Positions 32,501 to 42,834 of a stretch of DNA of 64,000 bases are shown piece after piece. Each line of letters opens with the position of its first letter. The first letter of the stretch is position 1. The DNA lies in assembly GCA_001179505.1 (NCBI GenBank), contig CDMY01000228.1, positions 62,001 through 126,000 on the forward strand. The letters run 5' to 3'. Below the pieces are notes generated by a model. It was not told the DNA's origin. It searched no databases and was given only the letters and a program-made list of their open reading frames with translations. A program made the position numbers and the translations under genes. Source of the stretch: Vitrella brassicaformis (Eukaryota > Sar > Vitrellaceae).

Positions 32501-33051
32501 CCCTCTGTCGCATTTGTCGCATTAGCAGTCGCATTGACCGACACCACACGTGGCAAAAAGCACTGCCGACACAGCATCTCGTCGGCCGCCTGCGCCATGA
32601 AGCCCGTCGCCCGGTCGATGACCGGCAAAGCCTTGCGGATGGCCGCCAGCCGGCTGTTGAAGAGCTCCTTGACGGCATCGAGGCACGCGGCACGAATATT
32701 GCTGTTGGTGTCGAGGGATGGGTGGAAGTTGGTGAGGACGCTGTGGATGGGGCTGCCGTAGACAGTCTTCATCGACTCAACCTGGTCGATCATCGTCCGT
32801 TGCAGCACCGCCGTCTCGGCGTCACAGCACGAGTGGGACGAATCATGCCGGCTCCAGTCGCAGCGAAGGTGATCTTTTGCCTCGGATGCGCCGCCGTTCG
32901 GCAGTAGAGTGGCCGGTGAGCACAGCTGGGAGGATGGTAGCAGTGGTCCGACGGGCAGCTGATGGGCAGCATGGGCTGATGGCGTGGCGATGAGGGAGAG
33001 AAAGGCGATACGTATCCCTATCGAAAGCAGCAGCTGGGCGGCGTGGGTCAT
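29547..33051 (-). CDS. Fucosyltransferase-like secretory-pathway glycosyltransferase
   Basis: Multi-exon gene from ATG 33051 to TGA at 29547. The N-terminus MTHAAQLLLSIGIRIAFLSL is a signal peptide or type II anchor. The first about 280 residues contain Cys pairs and N-glycosylation sequons (NATANATNAT, RSNGTDD) and match nothing I know. Middle exons give AVIIGLSNRVPRWVVDRALG and FIFVEDSIPKKRLWRTLT. The catalytic-looking half has CGGNGDRLNGIIQTFLLAVL, SGRLFFLHH and later PYIGLHFRAGD. These are the hallmark pair of GDP-fucose-type transferases (GDRL near the start, H-x-R-x-G-D for nucleotide binding). The C-terminus ends SYFGETAAEVIGGVRHVYYW. Likely in the ER/Golgi lumen. Whether the acceptor is protein or glycan is unknown, and the N-terminal part could be a separate gene fused by my model. 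It is divergent from ANK-RING copy 2 with 152 nt between starts. Confidence 0.68.
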
Positions 33052-33203
33052 GGATCAGACGTGAGAGATCCCGCTTGGACTTTGTGGGAGAGGCCGTCTG
33101 CTGCACGGGACGGGCCGAAAAGAGCAGAGATCTCCTCTGGGGAAGAGGCGAGCTCAGATCGCCAAGTTGCTGTGATGGCGTCTTGAGGCGAAGGGACGAG
33201 GTC
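33052..33203. promoter_or_regulatory. Compact bidirectional promoter, right arm
   Basis: 152 nt between divergent starts of the fucosyltransferase-like gene and ANK-RING copy 2. The segment from about 33065 on is homologous to the left-arm promoter (GGCCGTCTGCTG, GAGATCTCCTC), so the duplication carried the promoter and placed it beside a different partner gene. Confidence 0.55.
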
Positions 33204-36200
33204 ATGATGATGTTGTTTTTTATCTCCCTCCTCCTTGCAGCAAATGGTCACGCAGGTAACCAACCACACCGACCGCACTGCATTCATTCGTCAACATCCT
33301 TCTGCTTTGCAGGGCGGCCATCGGCCGGTTTGGAGGCTGTCCGGGAGCTGAAGCACGCTGCTCTCTTGGTGTGTGAGGGGCATGGCAGCGCCTGTGCATT
33401 TGTCGTGTGTGATCCTCTGTTTGTCGCCTTCAGGGGGATGTAGTGTTGGCGCAGCGCATCCTTGACCAAGGCGCCGATCCCAATGAGGGCAGGCCCGACA
33501 ACAAGACGTCACTCATGTGGGCGATTGATGGCACTCTGCCGCGGAAGATGGTCGAGGTGCTGCTGCCCTACGTGACCGACCTGGATGTCCGAGATGAAAG
33601 AGGGAGGTCGGCTCTGCACTACGGGGCAACCAGGGGCGACAACGATGTGGTGAGAGCGCTCCTCAATGCGACCGGGAAGGTGCGGGGCGATGCGCGGCTG
33701 CCGGACGTCAATGGACGGGACAGCGGCGGACTCACTCCTTTGTTGGTCGCTGTGAATCACGGCGAATTCGCTGACGTTGTCCAGACTCTCCTGGACCACG
33801 GTAGGAGGGAGAGGGGGGTACCACGGGCAACAAAGTTTTGTTGAGATTCTCTTATTACTTGTGTGTCAGGTGCCGACATAGAGGCGCAAGGCGCCGTTCG
33901 TGAATCACGCGACCTTACCGTCAGCCCACTCATCGAAGCTGCAGCAAAGGGGCGACACTTTCACAATGCACGAGCAACATGGAAGGCAGCTGCCTCGACC
34001 TTTTTGTACGTGCAGGGGCGAGTCAAGAGTGTGGAGATATTGTTGAAGAATGTTGCGGACATACACCGACGCGGCGGACGGCAGATATCAGCGTTGATGG
34101 TAGGGAGCGCTTGCACCTGCGGATCGGGGCTCGGTTGCAACTCGGGCAACAAGGCCCAGATTGTGAAGATATTGCTTGACAAAGGAGCCGACATTCACGC
34201 CCGTAACCACAATGGATGGCAGCCTCTTCATTACGCTGCGATGGGGTAACGAAAGCGCCATCCGATTATGGTCATTCTTCACTGCTGGCTGGCTCTCTTT
34301 GGCTGTGCAGCGGCTGCGATGAGCTAGTGGACATTCTCATAGACGCATCTGCCAATCCCCTGGTTCCCGCGAAGGCTGGCGCGCCTGCTGAAGTGGCTGA
34401 TAACTCCGTAACTTGGACTGCTGTCGATTCTATGCATTATGCCCATGTGCCACTGCTTGTCGGTTGAAATGTGTGCAGGGTCATCCTGCTCTCGCAAAAC
34501 GCTTGAGGGACTATGAAGACCGTAAGTGCAAATAGCCGAGGCAACCACGTCGGTGAGCAAAACGATCATCTTGCATGTGTAGAGAGGATTCGCGCGATGC
34601 TGGATGACACTGACGAGTCCACAAACAGCTCCGTGAGCAGTGTGGACCTCGCCATGGGACTCAAACGTGCTGCTTTCCACGTAAGCCGGGTGTCTCGGGG
34701 AAATGACATAGCCTTGTCAACTCTATACTTGGCATTCTTGTGTTGTCAGGGCAATAGCTTTCTCGTGTCCCTCTTGTTGGATGAGGGAGCGGATCCGAAT
34801 GAGCGTCAGCCCGACAACAGGACAGCCCTCGTGTGGTCCGAGAACGGCACGAGTCCCCTGCAGATGGTGCAGCTGTTGCTGCCTCACATGCGAGCCATCG
34901 ACGACATCGATAGCGAGGGGAGGTCGGCGCTCCACTATGCTGCGATGACGGGTGACGCTGCGGTCGTCAGGGCCCTGCTGGAGGCAGCTAACAGCAGCAG
35001 AAGGGCTCCTGACGTGAATGGCCTCGACATAGCAGGAGAGACTCCGATGTTCGTTGCCGTCTACAATGGCGGCTCGCCAGACGTCGTCGAAGCGCTCATA
35101 GAATTCGGTGAGCGCCAGGATATACGGCGTGTCACCTCCGTCACCTGTCCTTATTCGTCCGATTCAGGTGCACACGTAAACGAAACGAACGAAGGACGGT
35201 TGGTCCCCCTTCATGTGGCTGCAAGCCGAGGACGTGTTGGCGCAGTGGAGGTGTTGCTCCGACACGGGGCGGACCCAAACGCAGTGGGAGGCTGCAACGT
35301 TGCTGCGGAAACACTGCTGTTACTGGCCTGCGGGTGCACGTGCAGCGATGGACATCATATTGAGCTGTACCGCTCCCTCGGTTTCGATCGGTGTGATGAC
35401 CGCCACAGCAGAATGCTTGAGCTGGCCTTATCGTATGGAGCTGATGTCAACGCTGTCGGACTTCTCGGAGTCACTGCACTTCATGTAGCTGCAGCGGGGT
35501 GAGCTACTCTACTCACACACACCTTGTGTGTATCCATGTTTTTCTTTGTGCTGTTGCTTTCGTGCAGGGGATGTTCTGACACAGTTACCAGGCTACTCAA
35601 GGCCCTTGCTGACCCGACAATCGCTGGCCGCTTTGGCGACGAACTGACGGCGGCCGGCAGGGCGTTCAACGAGGTATGCAGGCTGTGCTGTGTGGGCTCT
35701 GTAGCTCACCCCTGCAGAATGGTGCTGCTACATGGCTGCCTGTCTGCAGGGTCACATTTTTCTCGGATGCCACCTCAAATTCCACGAATGTGAGTCGAAC
35801 GAAGAGGAAGTGTTCTTTGCTTGTGGCAGACCATTGTCTTTGGTGCGTTCGTTGTCTGCAGACAAGACTCACCTCATTCGGTTCTTCTCCTCGCCGTGGT
35901 CTGTGGCTCTGGTGCTCTGCTGTGTTGCGGTCCTGCTGCTGGCCAATCGGCGGATGCGTCGCCGTCTGCTCTTCGCCATCAGATGGCTCAAGGAAAAGCC
36001 CATGGATCGGCTGAAGGAATCTGTAGAAGGTAAGAAACGGACAAAGAACGGAAAATATGACAACGGCTGCATGATGATGGGTCTGTCTGTGGTTTTACTG
36101 GCACCACTTCAGCGGGCACACAGCGCCTCAGCAAGCGCGATAAGAACAGACTGAAGAAGAGCCGTACTCGGGATGAGGGGGAAGGCACCCGAATGGAGGC

Positions 36201-37800
36201 AAGCCGCCCAGACACTGATGCCGCAGAGAGCATCACCCAGTAGGTGGCAGCAACCGTCGTGCAGAAAGCACTGTCTTGTGTGTGCGATGGGTTGCAGTGA
36301 CGCTGTGGATGAGAAGGACGCCACACGAACCCCAGCGAGGCCGGCAGACGCCGATCCCGCCGAAAATGAAACCAGGTGGGTGACAGCCACCACTTCGGCA
36401 TAAGAAATCATGTGTCTGCCATGTGTGTCTGATGAATTGCAGATGTGGAGAAGTCGTCAAGCGCTGGCAGGAGAAGTATTCGGCGGCCATCCGCGAGCGC
36501 GATGCTGCCCGAGAGGCCCTCAGACAGACAGAGAGCACCCTGCATGCCGAACGCGATAAGTGAGAAGAACCAGCCAGCAGAGCAGAGGGGACTACACTTA
36601 TACGTGCGGTGCAGGGGAGAGTCTGACCGTCAGAAGGTCAAGTCCCTCAGCACATCGCTGCAGCAGGCGAAGCAAGAATGCACCAAAGCCCAGAAGGAGG
36701 CCAAGCAGCTGACCACCAGGTGAGGACACTAACGAGGCACAGCTGCATCGGCCATACGGGTCTGTGTCTGGTGCAGGTTAGACAAGCAGGTAGAGGTGGC
36801 CGAGAGGGAGAAGGCCAGCAAGGACGAGGCCATAGCTGCCGCCCAGCGACAGGCCCACACCCTCACTGACGAAAAGGACAAGTGAGCGGCTGTTCTGATA
36901 CACAAGGCACCGCTCAGCCACATGCCGACTGGTTTCCCTCTCAGGATGAAGGCTCGCCTGGACGGCACCGTGAAAGAGAGGGACGCCGCACACAAGAAGA
37001 TCCGAGAGTAGGCAACATCAAGACGCCACGCGGTGACGTTGCCTGCTTGTCCTTTCTCCATTGTTTGTGTGTGTGCAGTTTAGAGGCATCTGTCCGGGAG
37101 CTGCAGGCAGACGTGGGCTGCCTCGACTCTGCTAGCATCGACAGGTGGGCGCCACTTAAAAGAACGAAAAATCAACGTATCGCTGGCCTGTCTCTCGTCA
37201 TGCATGCCTTTGTCATCAGGTTGTCTGCTGACCGGCTGGAGCACACCGACCAGGAGGGCGTGCGAAGTTTCCAGAGCGACATCCAAGAGGCCATGCAGCA
37301 GCTGGCGTCTGCTCGCGACCGGCTGATGGGCCGCCTGGCCGGCGTGTCTGACCAGGAGCGGCAGCTGCGTGAGCTGGAGGTGCAGGCCAAGGAAAAGGCC
37401 GATGACCTACAGAAGTGTGTCGTCTGCATGGACGAGGCTCAGCCCGCCACCATTGTGCTGAGTCCCTGCCGCCACATGTGTCTGTGCGACAAGTGCTGGC
37501 GCAAGTACCGCAGGAGAGAGTGCCCCATGTGCCGCAAACCTTTTGACCGCGACAGGTCGGGGGCGGTCTACATGTCGTAGCTATATGCAGCTGGGGTGGG
37601 TGAGTGGGGTTCCTGGGGTGCGTGTGCATGGGTGTGTGTGAATGCGTGCAGTGTGCCATTTGTGGCTTCATGTACAAGCAATGAAGGTGTGGGCCGGGGC
37701 GGGAAGTAGCTCTTGCAGGTATACAATTAATTAGTGGGGACAGCAGGTCTTGCTGTTCAGGTGTTGACTGGGCTTATCGTAGATGGCGCTGCCTCTTTTG
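33065..37800 (+). repeat. Right arm of the inverted gene duplication
   Basis: Plus-strand counterpart of 15250-18615 read in reverse. Exon order, phases and many exon lengths are identical (56-nt exon 2, 168-nt TM exon, RING exon). This arm is longer because an ankyrin block (about 33313-34521) precedes a second one (34583-35789), and because of 3'-flank tandem copies. Confidence 0.85.
33204..37580 (+). CDS. Signal peptide-(ankyrin)x2 blocks-TM-coiled coil-RING protein, copy 2
   Basis: About 1,040 residues over 20 exons (33204-33255, 33313-33368, 33434-33800, 33870-34245, 34311-34407, 34479-34521, 34583-34680, 34750-35107 and on to 37220-37580). Signal peptide MMMLFFISLLLAANGHAG. Ankyrin block 1 covers residues about 24-330 (SALHYGATRGDNDVVRALL, QIVKILLDKGADIHAR). 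Block 2 covers about 345-640 (SALHYAAMTGDAAVVRALLE, VGAVEVLLRHGADPNAVGG). Both blocks start from the same exon pair. The TM is near residues 652-675 (SVALVLCCVAVLLLA). A coiled coil spans about 760-960. The RING is CVVCMDEA...PCRHMCLCDKC...CPMC near residues 990-1030. Block 1 could end as its own short gene at TAG 34534, but GTAAGTGC at 34522 is a strong donor that joins the blocks in frame. Probable E3 ligase with an ectodomain; topology is inferred. Confidence 0.8.
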
Positions 37801-38050
37801 GTATGGTTTTGCGTGTGGCATTCTCCAACCGCCTACAGGTCGTAGCCATGCAGCTGAGGGGGTGGGTGCCTGGGGTGCGCTGTGTGCGTGTGGATGGTGC
37901 ATTCATGTAGCGCGCCATTTGTGGCTATATATTCAAGCGATGTGGGCGTGGGTATTTAGTATTTCTTGCAGGTATACAATTGGTGGGGACACCAGGTCTT
38001 GCTGTGCAGGTGTTGACTGGGCTTATCGTAGATAGCGCTGCCTTCTCTTG
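37579..38050 (+). repeat. Tandem duplication of the 3' flank of ANK-RING copy 2
   Basis: Two similar units follow the stop codon: about 37579-37815 and about 37845-38050. Shared words in order include GTCGTAGC, TGGGGTGCG, GCCATTTGTGGCT, CTTGCAGGTATACAATT, CAGGTCTTGCTGT, AGGTGTTGACTGGGCTTATC and GTAGATxGCGCTGCC. One diverged equivalent lies beyond the stop of copy 1 (15250-15450, reverse). No gene is seen. Confidence 0.85.
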
Positions 38051-39442
38051 ATTCGCCATTGTGTTGTGTGTGGTGTGCGGATTCGAATCCACAACAAGGC
38101 GAATATCAATCAGTTTGTGACACCACGATTGATTCAACCACGCACACATGACGATGCAATTTGTCCTCACAGGCCGACACACGAGCCTGCAGCTGTTCCA
38201 GTGACCACACATGACTGCCTGCACGATAGGTACATTCCCTCCTCTGTTGGCCCTTCCGTGCACCGCATCCAGCCAGCATCTAGCGTCGAGCAAGAAGATC
38301 GTTCTCGCCTCGACACACGCCGTCCACCCATCGCTGCACAGTCTGTCGAGTCGATACGATCCATCCCCTACCATGCCACCACACAGACAGACAGACATCA
38401 GCCCCACTGCATCGAGCATTTCACAGCACACACACACCAGGCCGCCCCTCCCTCTCATGAGTCTCGGCAAAAAGTGAGGGTGGGTGGGTGGCGCAGTCTC
38501 AGTCGGTCGGTCGGTCAGTGGTCGAGTGAGGGGTCAAGTCGAGTGTCGGTCAACACAAGCAAGCGACGCAAGCGTTCCGAAAAAAGGGAATGCCGCAGCA
38601 GTGCAAAGGGGGAGGGGGAAACGGGGGGACGGAGATACGGATGTCTTTGGTCTGTCTGTCTGTAGGGAGGGTGTCTCCGCGTCTCCCTCGACGGTCCCAT
38701 CGCTTCTGCGTATGTCGCGTTAGCGCATACGAGAGCGACAGGCCAGCCATGAGAAACGGCGGAGGCCCACCCGTCCACATGACACAGACATAGTGAGAAT
38801 TAATGCTTCATGTACACGACGACATACACGCAATAACCAGACAGTGTCCGACCAATCCAGCCAGCAGTGATAGTCCATCCATCCATCGGGGAGGCGTGGG
38901 CACCGATAGGTCCTCTTGTACGATGCCGGAACGGGTTACAGATGCCTGAGTCCCATGTGTGATGGGACGCTGACATCTCACTCGCCATCACGGCAGCGCA
39001 CAAGAGAAGCTATCAGCCCACCCCATAAACCGCAGGCACACAATAACTGTTCTTACAACGATACATGTGATATATATGTGTGTGTGTGTGTGTGTGTTGC
39101 TCTCAGCTGATGCCCCCGATTCGCCCGCCAACAGTGAGGCCAAGGCTCTCCCCACTGAGTTGCGAGAGAGCCGTTGCCTCAATGCCTGAGGAGTCATCGT
39201 GGGCATCTTCAGCAGAGCACACAGTAGTGATTCCAGCAGACAGGCCAAGCCAACAGCGATCTGTTCAAATACGTCCGGCCGTCCGTCGCCACCCACACAA
39301 TGCGACCCCATACCATCCACACCCGCCATAACGCACCAACCAACCACCACAAGGCATCAAAATCGTACACACCCACCCATCCCTCCACCCCAACACGCAC
39401 GACAAACACACACACACACACATCCATCCATCCATCCGCGCA
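38051..39442. other. Intergenic region with repeats and one doubtful short ORF
   Basis: No supported gene. It contains CA/GACA microsatellites (38385-38395), a TG run at 39077-39098 and (ATCC)n at 39421-39437. A minus-strand segment at about 39110-39260 reads VFEQIAVGLACLLESLLCAL and LRQRLSRNSVGRALASLLAG with moderate coding character, but it lacks a clear start, partner exon or family. Confidence 0.45.
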
Positions 39443-41887
39443 TCATGCCTCCGTCCTCAGTCGCTTCTCAGCCGCCCCCTCCTCCCTCTCCCTCTCTCCC
39501 TCCCCCCTGACCTCACTGTCAGCAGCACACGGCAGCAGCGCCCTCTTGCCGTTGCCGTTGATGTCGTTGATGTGGCCATTGGTGCCGTTGACACCGTTGA
39601 CCATCAGCTTGGGGTTCGACGACGTGCTGGGCGACGGCGTGTCGGTGTTGTCGACGTGTGCGGGGGAGGGGCGCGCACTGTGCCGCTGGAAGAACTCCAG
39701 TGCACGCTTCATGGCCGTCGAGAGGTCGGCGAGCAGATCGGAGGCGTTCTCGAGACCGACGGACAGTCTGCATGTGGTGTGTGAGAGAGAGAGAGAGAGA
39801 TGAAGAAGGAGAGGGAAAGAGTGTGTGTGTGGGTGTGTGTTGGCTGACCGGACGATGTCCTCAGGGATGCCCCTCATGTCTTTTGGGATGGAGGCGTGTG
39901 AGAGCACGCAGGGCATCTCGATGAGCGAGTTGCACGACCCGAACGACACCGATATCTTGAAGATCTTGCAGAAGTCGCAGATCTTGCGCGAATACCGAAC
40001 CGAACCCGTCTCGAAACTGATCACCGAACCTGCACACATACATTCCCCACATACACACTCTTCCCCTCTCTCCCTCTCCCTCTCCCTCTCTGTATGTGTG
40101 CGGCAACACTGACCTCCGCCCCTTGATTGGCTCTTGTGTAGCTCGAACGCGCCCTCAGGATGGTCCTTGGGGTGTCCGGCGTAGTGCACCTTGCTCACGA
40201 GTGGGTGTTTGGCGAGGAACTCGGCGATCTCGCTGGCGGTCTGCTGCATGCGATCGTGCCGGATGGCGAGCGTCTTGAGGCCCCGCAACGTCAGCCAGCA
40301 GTCGAACGGCGACAGTGCTGAGCCCTCAGCATTCTGATATGTTTACACACATGAGATGGGTGTTCGGTGCGGTCTGTGTGTTTGTTGGTGTGCTGGCGGG
40401 GTGGGGTATGGTGGGTGCGTGGGCTCACTTGCACGAAGGCGATCTGCCGGGCAAGGTCCTCAGACGAACAACACACAAAACCTGACAGACACCGAATGCA
40501 ACGCACAGAATGTTGCATGCTCATCTCCTTTGTGTGTGTCTGAGTCTGTGTGTGTGTGTGTGGGTGGGTGTGTGGGTGTGGGTGTGTGTGTGGCTTACCG
40601 GCCATGGTGTCGGAGTGTCCTGCGAGGAACTTGGTAGCCGAGTGAATGATGACGTCGGCGCCGAGCTTGATGGGGTTCATCAGGTAGGGGCTCATCATCG
40701 TGCTGTCAACCACCAGCCACGCCTTGTACTTGTGAGCCAAATCTGACATCCACACACACACACACACAAACGGATGGATGGGCACAGAGAGATAGAGATA
40801 AGGACGCCTGATGCGCGCGCGCGCGTGTGCGTGTGTGTGTGTGTGTGCCTGACCGGCGCATCTCCTGACGTCGCTGATCCTCATGAGAGGGTTGGACGGC
40901 GTCTCGATGTACACGATCTTGGTCTTGGAACTTATCACACGGGCGATCTCGTCCACGTCGGTGGTGTCGACGAAACGAGTCGCTATGCCCTGAGAGAGGG
41001 AATGACACAGAGACCGACAGAAATGCACACGTGTGCCTGCCTATTCAGCAAGGAATGCGGGAGCGTGACGCACCGCACCCACCTGTTTGGCGCAGATGCG
41101 CGTCAGAAGTCGGTGTGCGCCGCCATAGATGTCATCACTGCAGATGATCTCATCCCCAATCTGCACACACCGACCGCACACAACACACGCCTCAATGAAG
41201 GTCAATCCACACATCCATGTGAGTGTGTGGTAGTGAACGTACGTCGCACAGCCTGGTCATGGCGGTCATGGCGGCCATGCCCGAGTTGAAGGCAAAGGCC
41301 GCGTGCGCCGACTCCAGCGACGCCACCAACTCCTCTACTGCTGTGCGAGTGGGGTTACCAGAACTGTGTGATCACACACACACACAATGGCTCTCGTATG
41401 CGTGTGTCTGTTGCTCCCTTGGTGCCTCCCTCCCTGCCTCCGTCACCCACTTCACTTACCGCGTGTAATCGTAGGGCCCAAACCTCTCAATGGAGGGCTG
41501 CTGGAAGGTGGCTGTCTGGTAGATGGGCATGCTAGTTGGGTGGTAAGGGTCCAGCTTGCAGGGGTCGAAGGCCACGATGTGCGTGTCCATGTTGGCCTCC
41601 TCCGGCTTATCTTTGAAGGACGGCCGCACCGGGTACGTCGGCAGCTGGTTGTAGTCGAACCCGAGCAGGTGCTCCTCCTCGTCGCCCTCGTCAGCAGCCG
41701 TCGGGAAGGTGATATACCGAGGGTCGTTCTCCACGTTCGGGTCGCCGTGAGAGTGCGGCGAGGGGCTCCGCGGGCCGAGGTTGGGCGACTTGGGGTTGTG
41801 CGGGTCGGGCGTCATCTTGACGCCGCTGCTAGTGGTGCTCGCCGGCTGCAGGCCTGCAGGAGACGACACCGGCCCGTTCGACGTCAT
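39443..41887 (-). CDS. Cystathionine beta-lyase (PLP-dependent Cys/Met metabolism enzyme)
   Basis: Converts cystathionine to homocysteine, pyruvate and ammonia in methionine synthesis. Read from ATG 41887. The core has YQTATFQQPSIERFGPYDYT, then RSGNPTRTAVEELVASLESA, FNSGMAAMTA, DDIYGGAHRLL, YIETPSNPLMRISD, LVVDSTMMSPYLMNPIKLGA and DVIIHSATKFLAGHSD. The Lys in SATKFLAGHSD is the expected PLP Schiff-base residue. The C-terminal FKISVSFGSCNSLIEMPCVL, SHASIP and GIPEDIVRLSVGLENASDLL segments resemble plant-type cystathionine beta-lyase more than gamma-lyase. The N-terminal about 90 residues are Ser/Pro-rich with EEHLLGFDYNQLPTYP. The C-terminal about 80 residues are Asn/Gly- and Glu-rich low complexity. 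No clear transit peptide. It shares a 168-bp divergent upstream region with the PFL-activase gene. Confidence 0.88.
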
Positions 41888-42055
41888 GATGCGGGGTCAC
41901 AAACACTAAGAATGCGCCGTCGTGTCCTGAAAGCGCTCCTTTGGGACGAATCAAGGACAGCAGTCTCTCTCTTTTCAAGCTCGCATGATTTGTGGGAACC
42001 GTGAAACCGCCTCTTGTCGCCTGAACCAACCTTTTTTTGAGGCAATTCAACGAGG
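41888..42055. promoter_or_regulatory. Bidirectional promoter, CBL / PFL-AE
   Basis: 168 nt between divergent start codons, with CTCTCTCTTTTC and CCTTTTTTTGAGGC pyrimidine runs and no TATA box that I can see. Confidence 0.55.
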
Positions 42056-42795
42056 ATGTCTGAGATCGTAAGCTACTGGTGGCAGTATTTTGTCCACCAC
42101 CTGCCTAGCCACCTGTCTGTCGGCGCCGTGGTCATCCTGAGGCCGCTATGGCGCTTCCTGACGCTCTGGCCCAAGCTGCTTCTCCCAGCAACAAACAGGA
42201 GGACAGCCGCCCTGCCCCACCCCCACTCCCACTCCTCCCACCAGCCTCCCCCCCTCTCCATCCCTCCCGAGCCAGAGCCATCCCACGAGAACACCCTGCC
42301 GAAGCTCATCGTCCCGGAGTCGGTGAGGCACGCCTCACGGCTGTCCCTGTCGAGCCACCTGGACTCGATGCGGCCCGCGCCGCTCGATATTCGCGTGTCC
42401 AAGAAGACGCGCCACTCGCAGACTTCGATTGGCGGCATCGCCAGCAGTCTGACGATAGACCACTCGCCGCATGGGGCGTTGCGGACGCCGCAGCTGGGTC
42501 CGCCTGGGAGTGACAAGGCGGACAGGGAGATGATGCAGCTGCTGCACGACCTCAGCATCGAGGACGTCATGGGCAGCAAGGGAGAACTGTAAGCAGAGAT
42601 ATGGATGGATGGATGGGTGAATGGCACAGATGTCTATCTATCTGTTTCATTGTGTCCTTTGTGTTTTGTGTGCAGTGCGCGTGAGGCGGCGTTTATGCAT
42701 GGCGACACGCCCCGATCGTCTGAGCAAATACCAGATGTGAGCCAACGTGGAAGCATGCAGGATAGCTAGAGAGACAATGACTCTGTCTGCACGTC

Positions 42796-42834
<39 letters not shown>

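Noticed and set aside
34513-34534. ATG at 34513 and TAG at 34534 as the boundary between two separate ankyrin genes
   Set aside because: A strong GTAAGTGC donor at 34522 and an acceptor at 34582 join both blocks in frame, and only the first block has a signal peptide and only the second a TM-RING tail. A two-gene reading remains possible but less economical.
37141-37219. Coding continuation WAPLKRT...VMHAFVI in the RING genes
   Set aside because: The segment is in frame, but it starts GTGGGC, ends CATCAG and its removal joins the coiled coil cleanly (DR|LSADRLEH); treated as an in-phase intron in both copies.
38079-38090. GGATTCGAATCC looks like a tRNA T-loop/B box
   Set aside because: No matching acceptor stem, anticodon arm or A box could be placed around it on either strand; the word is simply a palindrome.
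38048-38665. Plus-strand open frame of about 205 codons
   Set aside because: Composition is His/Ser/Arg-rich from CA and GACA repeats, third positions are not G/C-biased, and it begins inside the duplicated 3' flank of the RING gene.
38988-39350. Minus-strand open frame with LACLLESLLCAL
   Set aside because: Moderately coding-like, but it has no family, no clear start or partner exons and lies beyond the CBL stop; kept only as a note in the intergenic entry.
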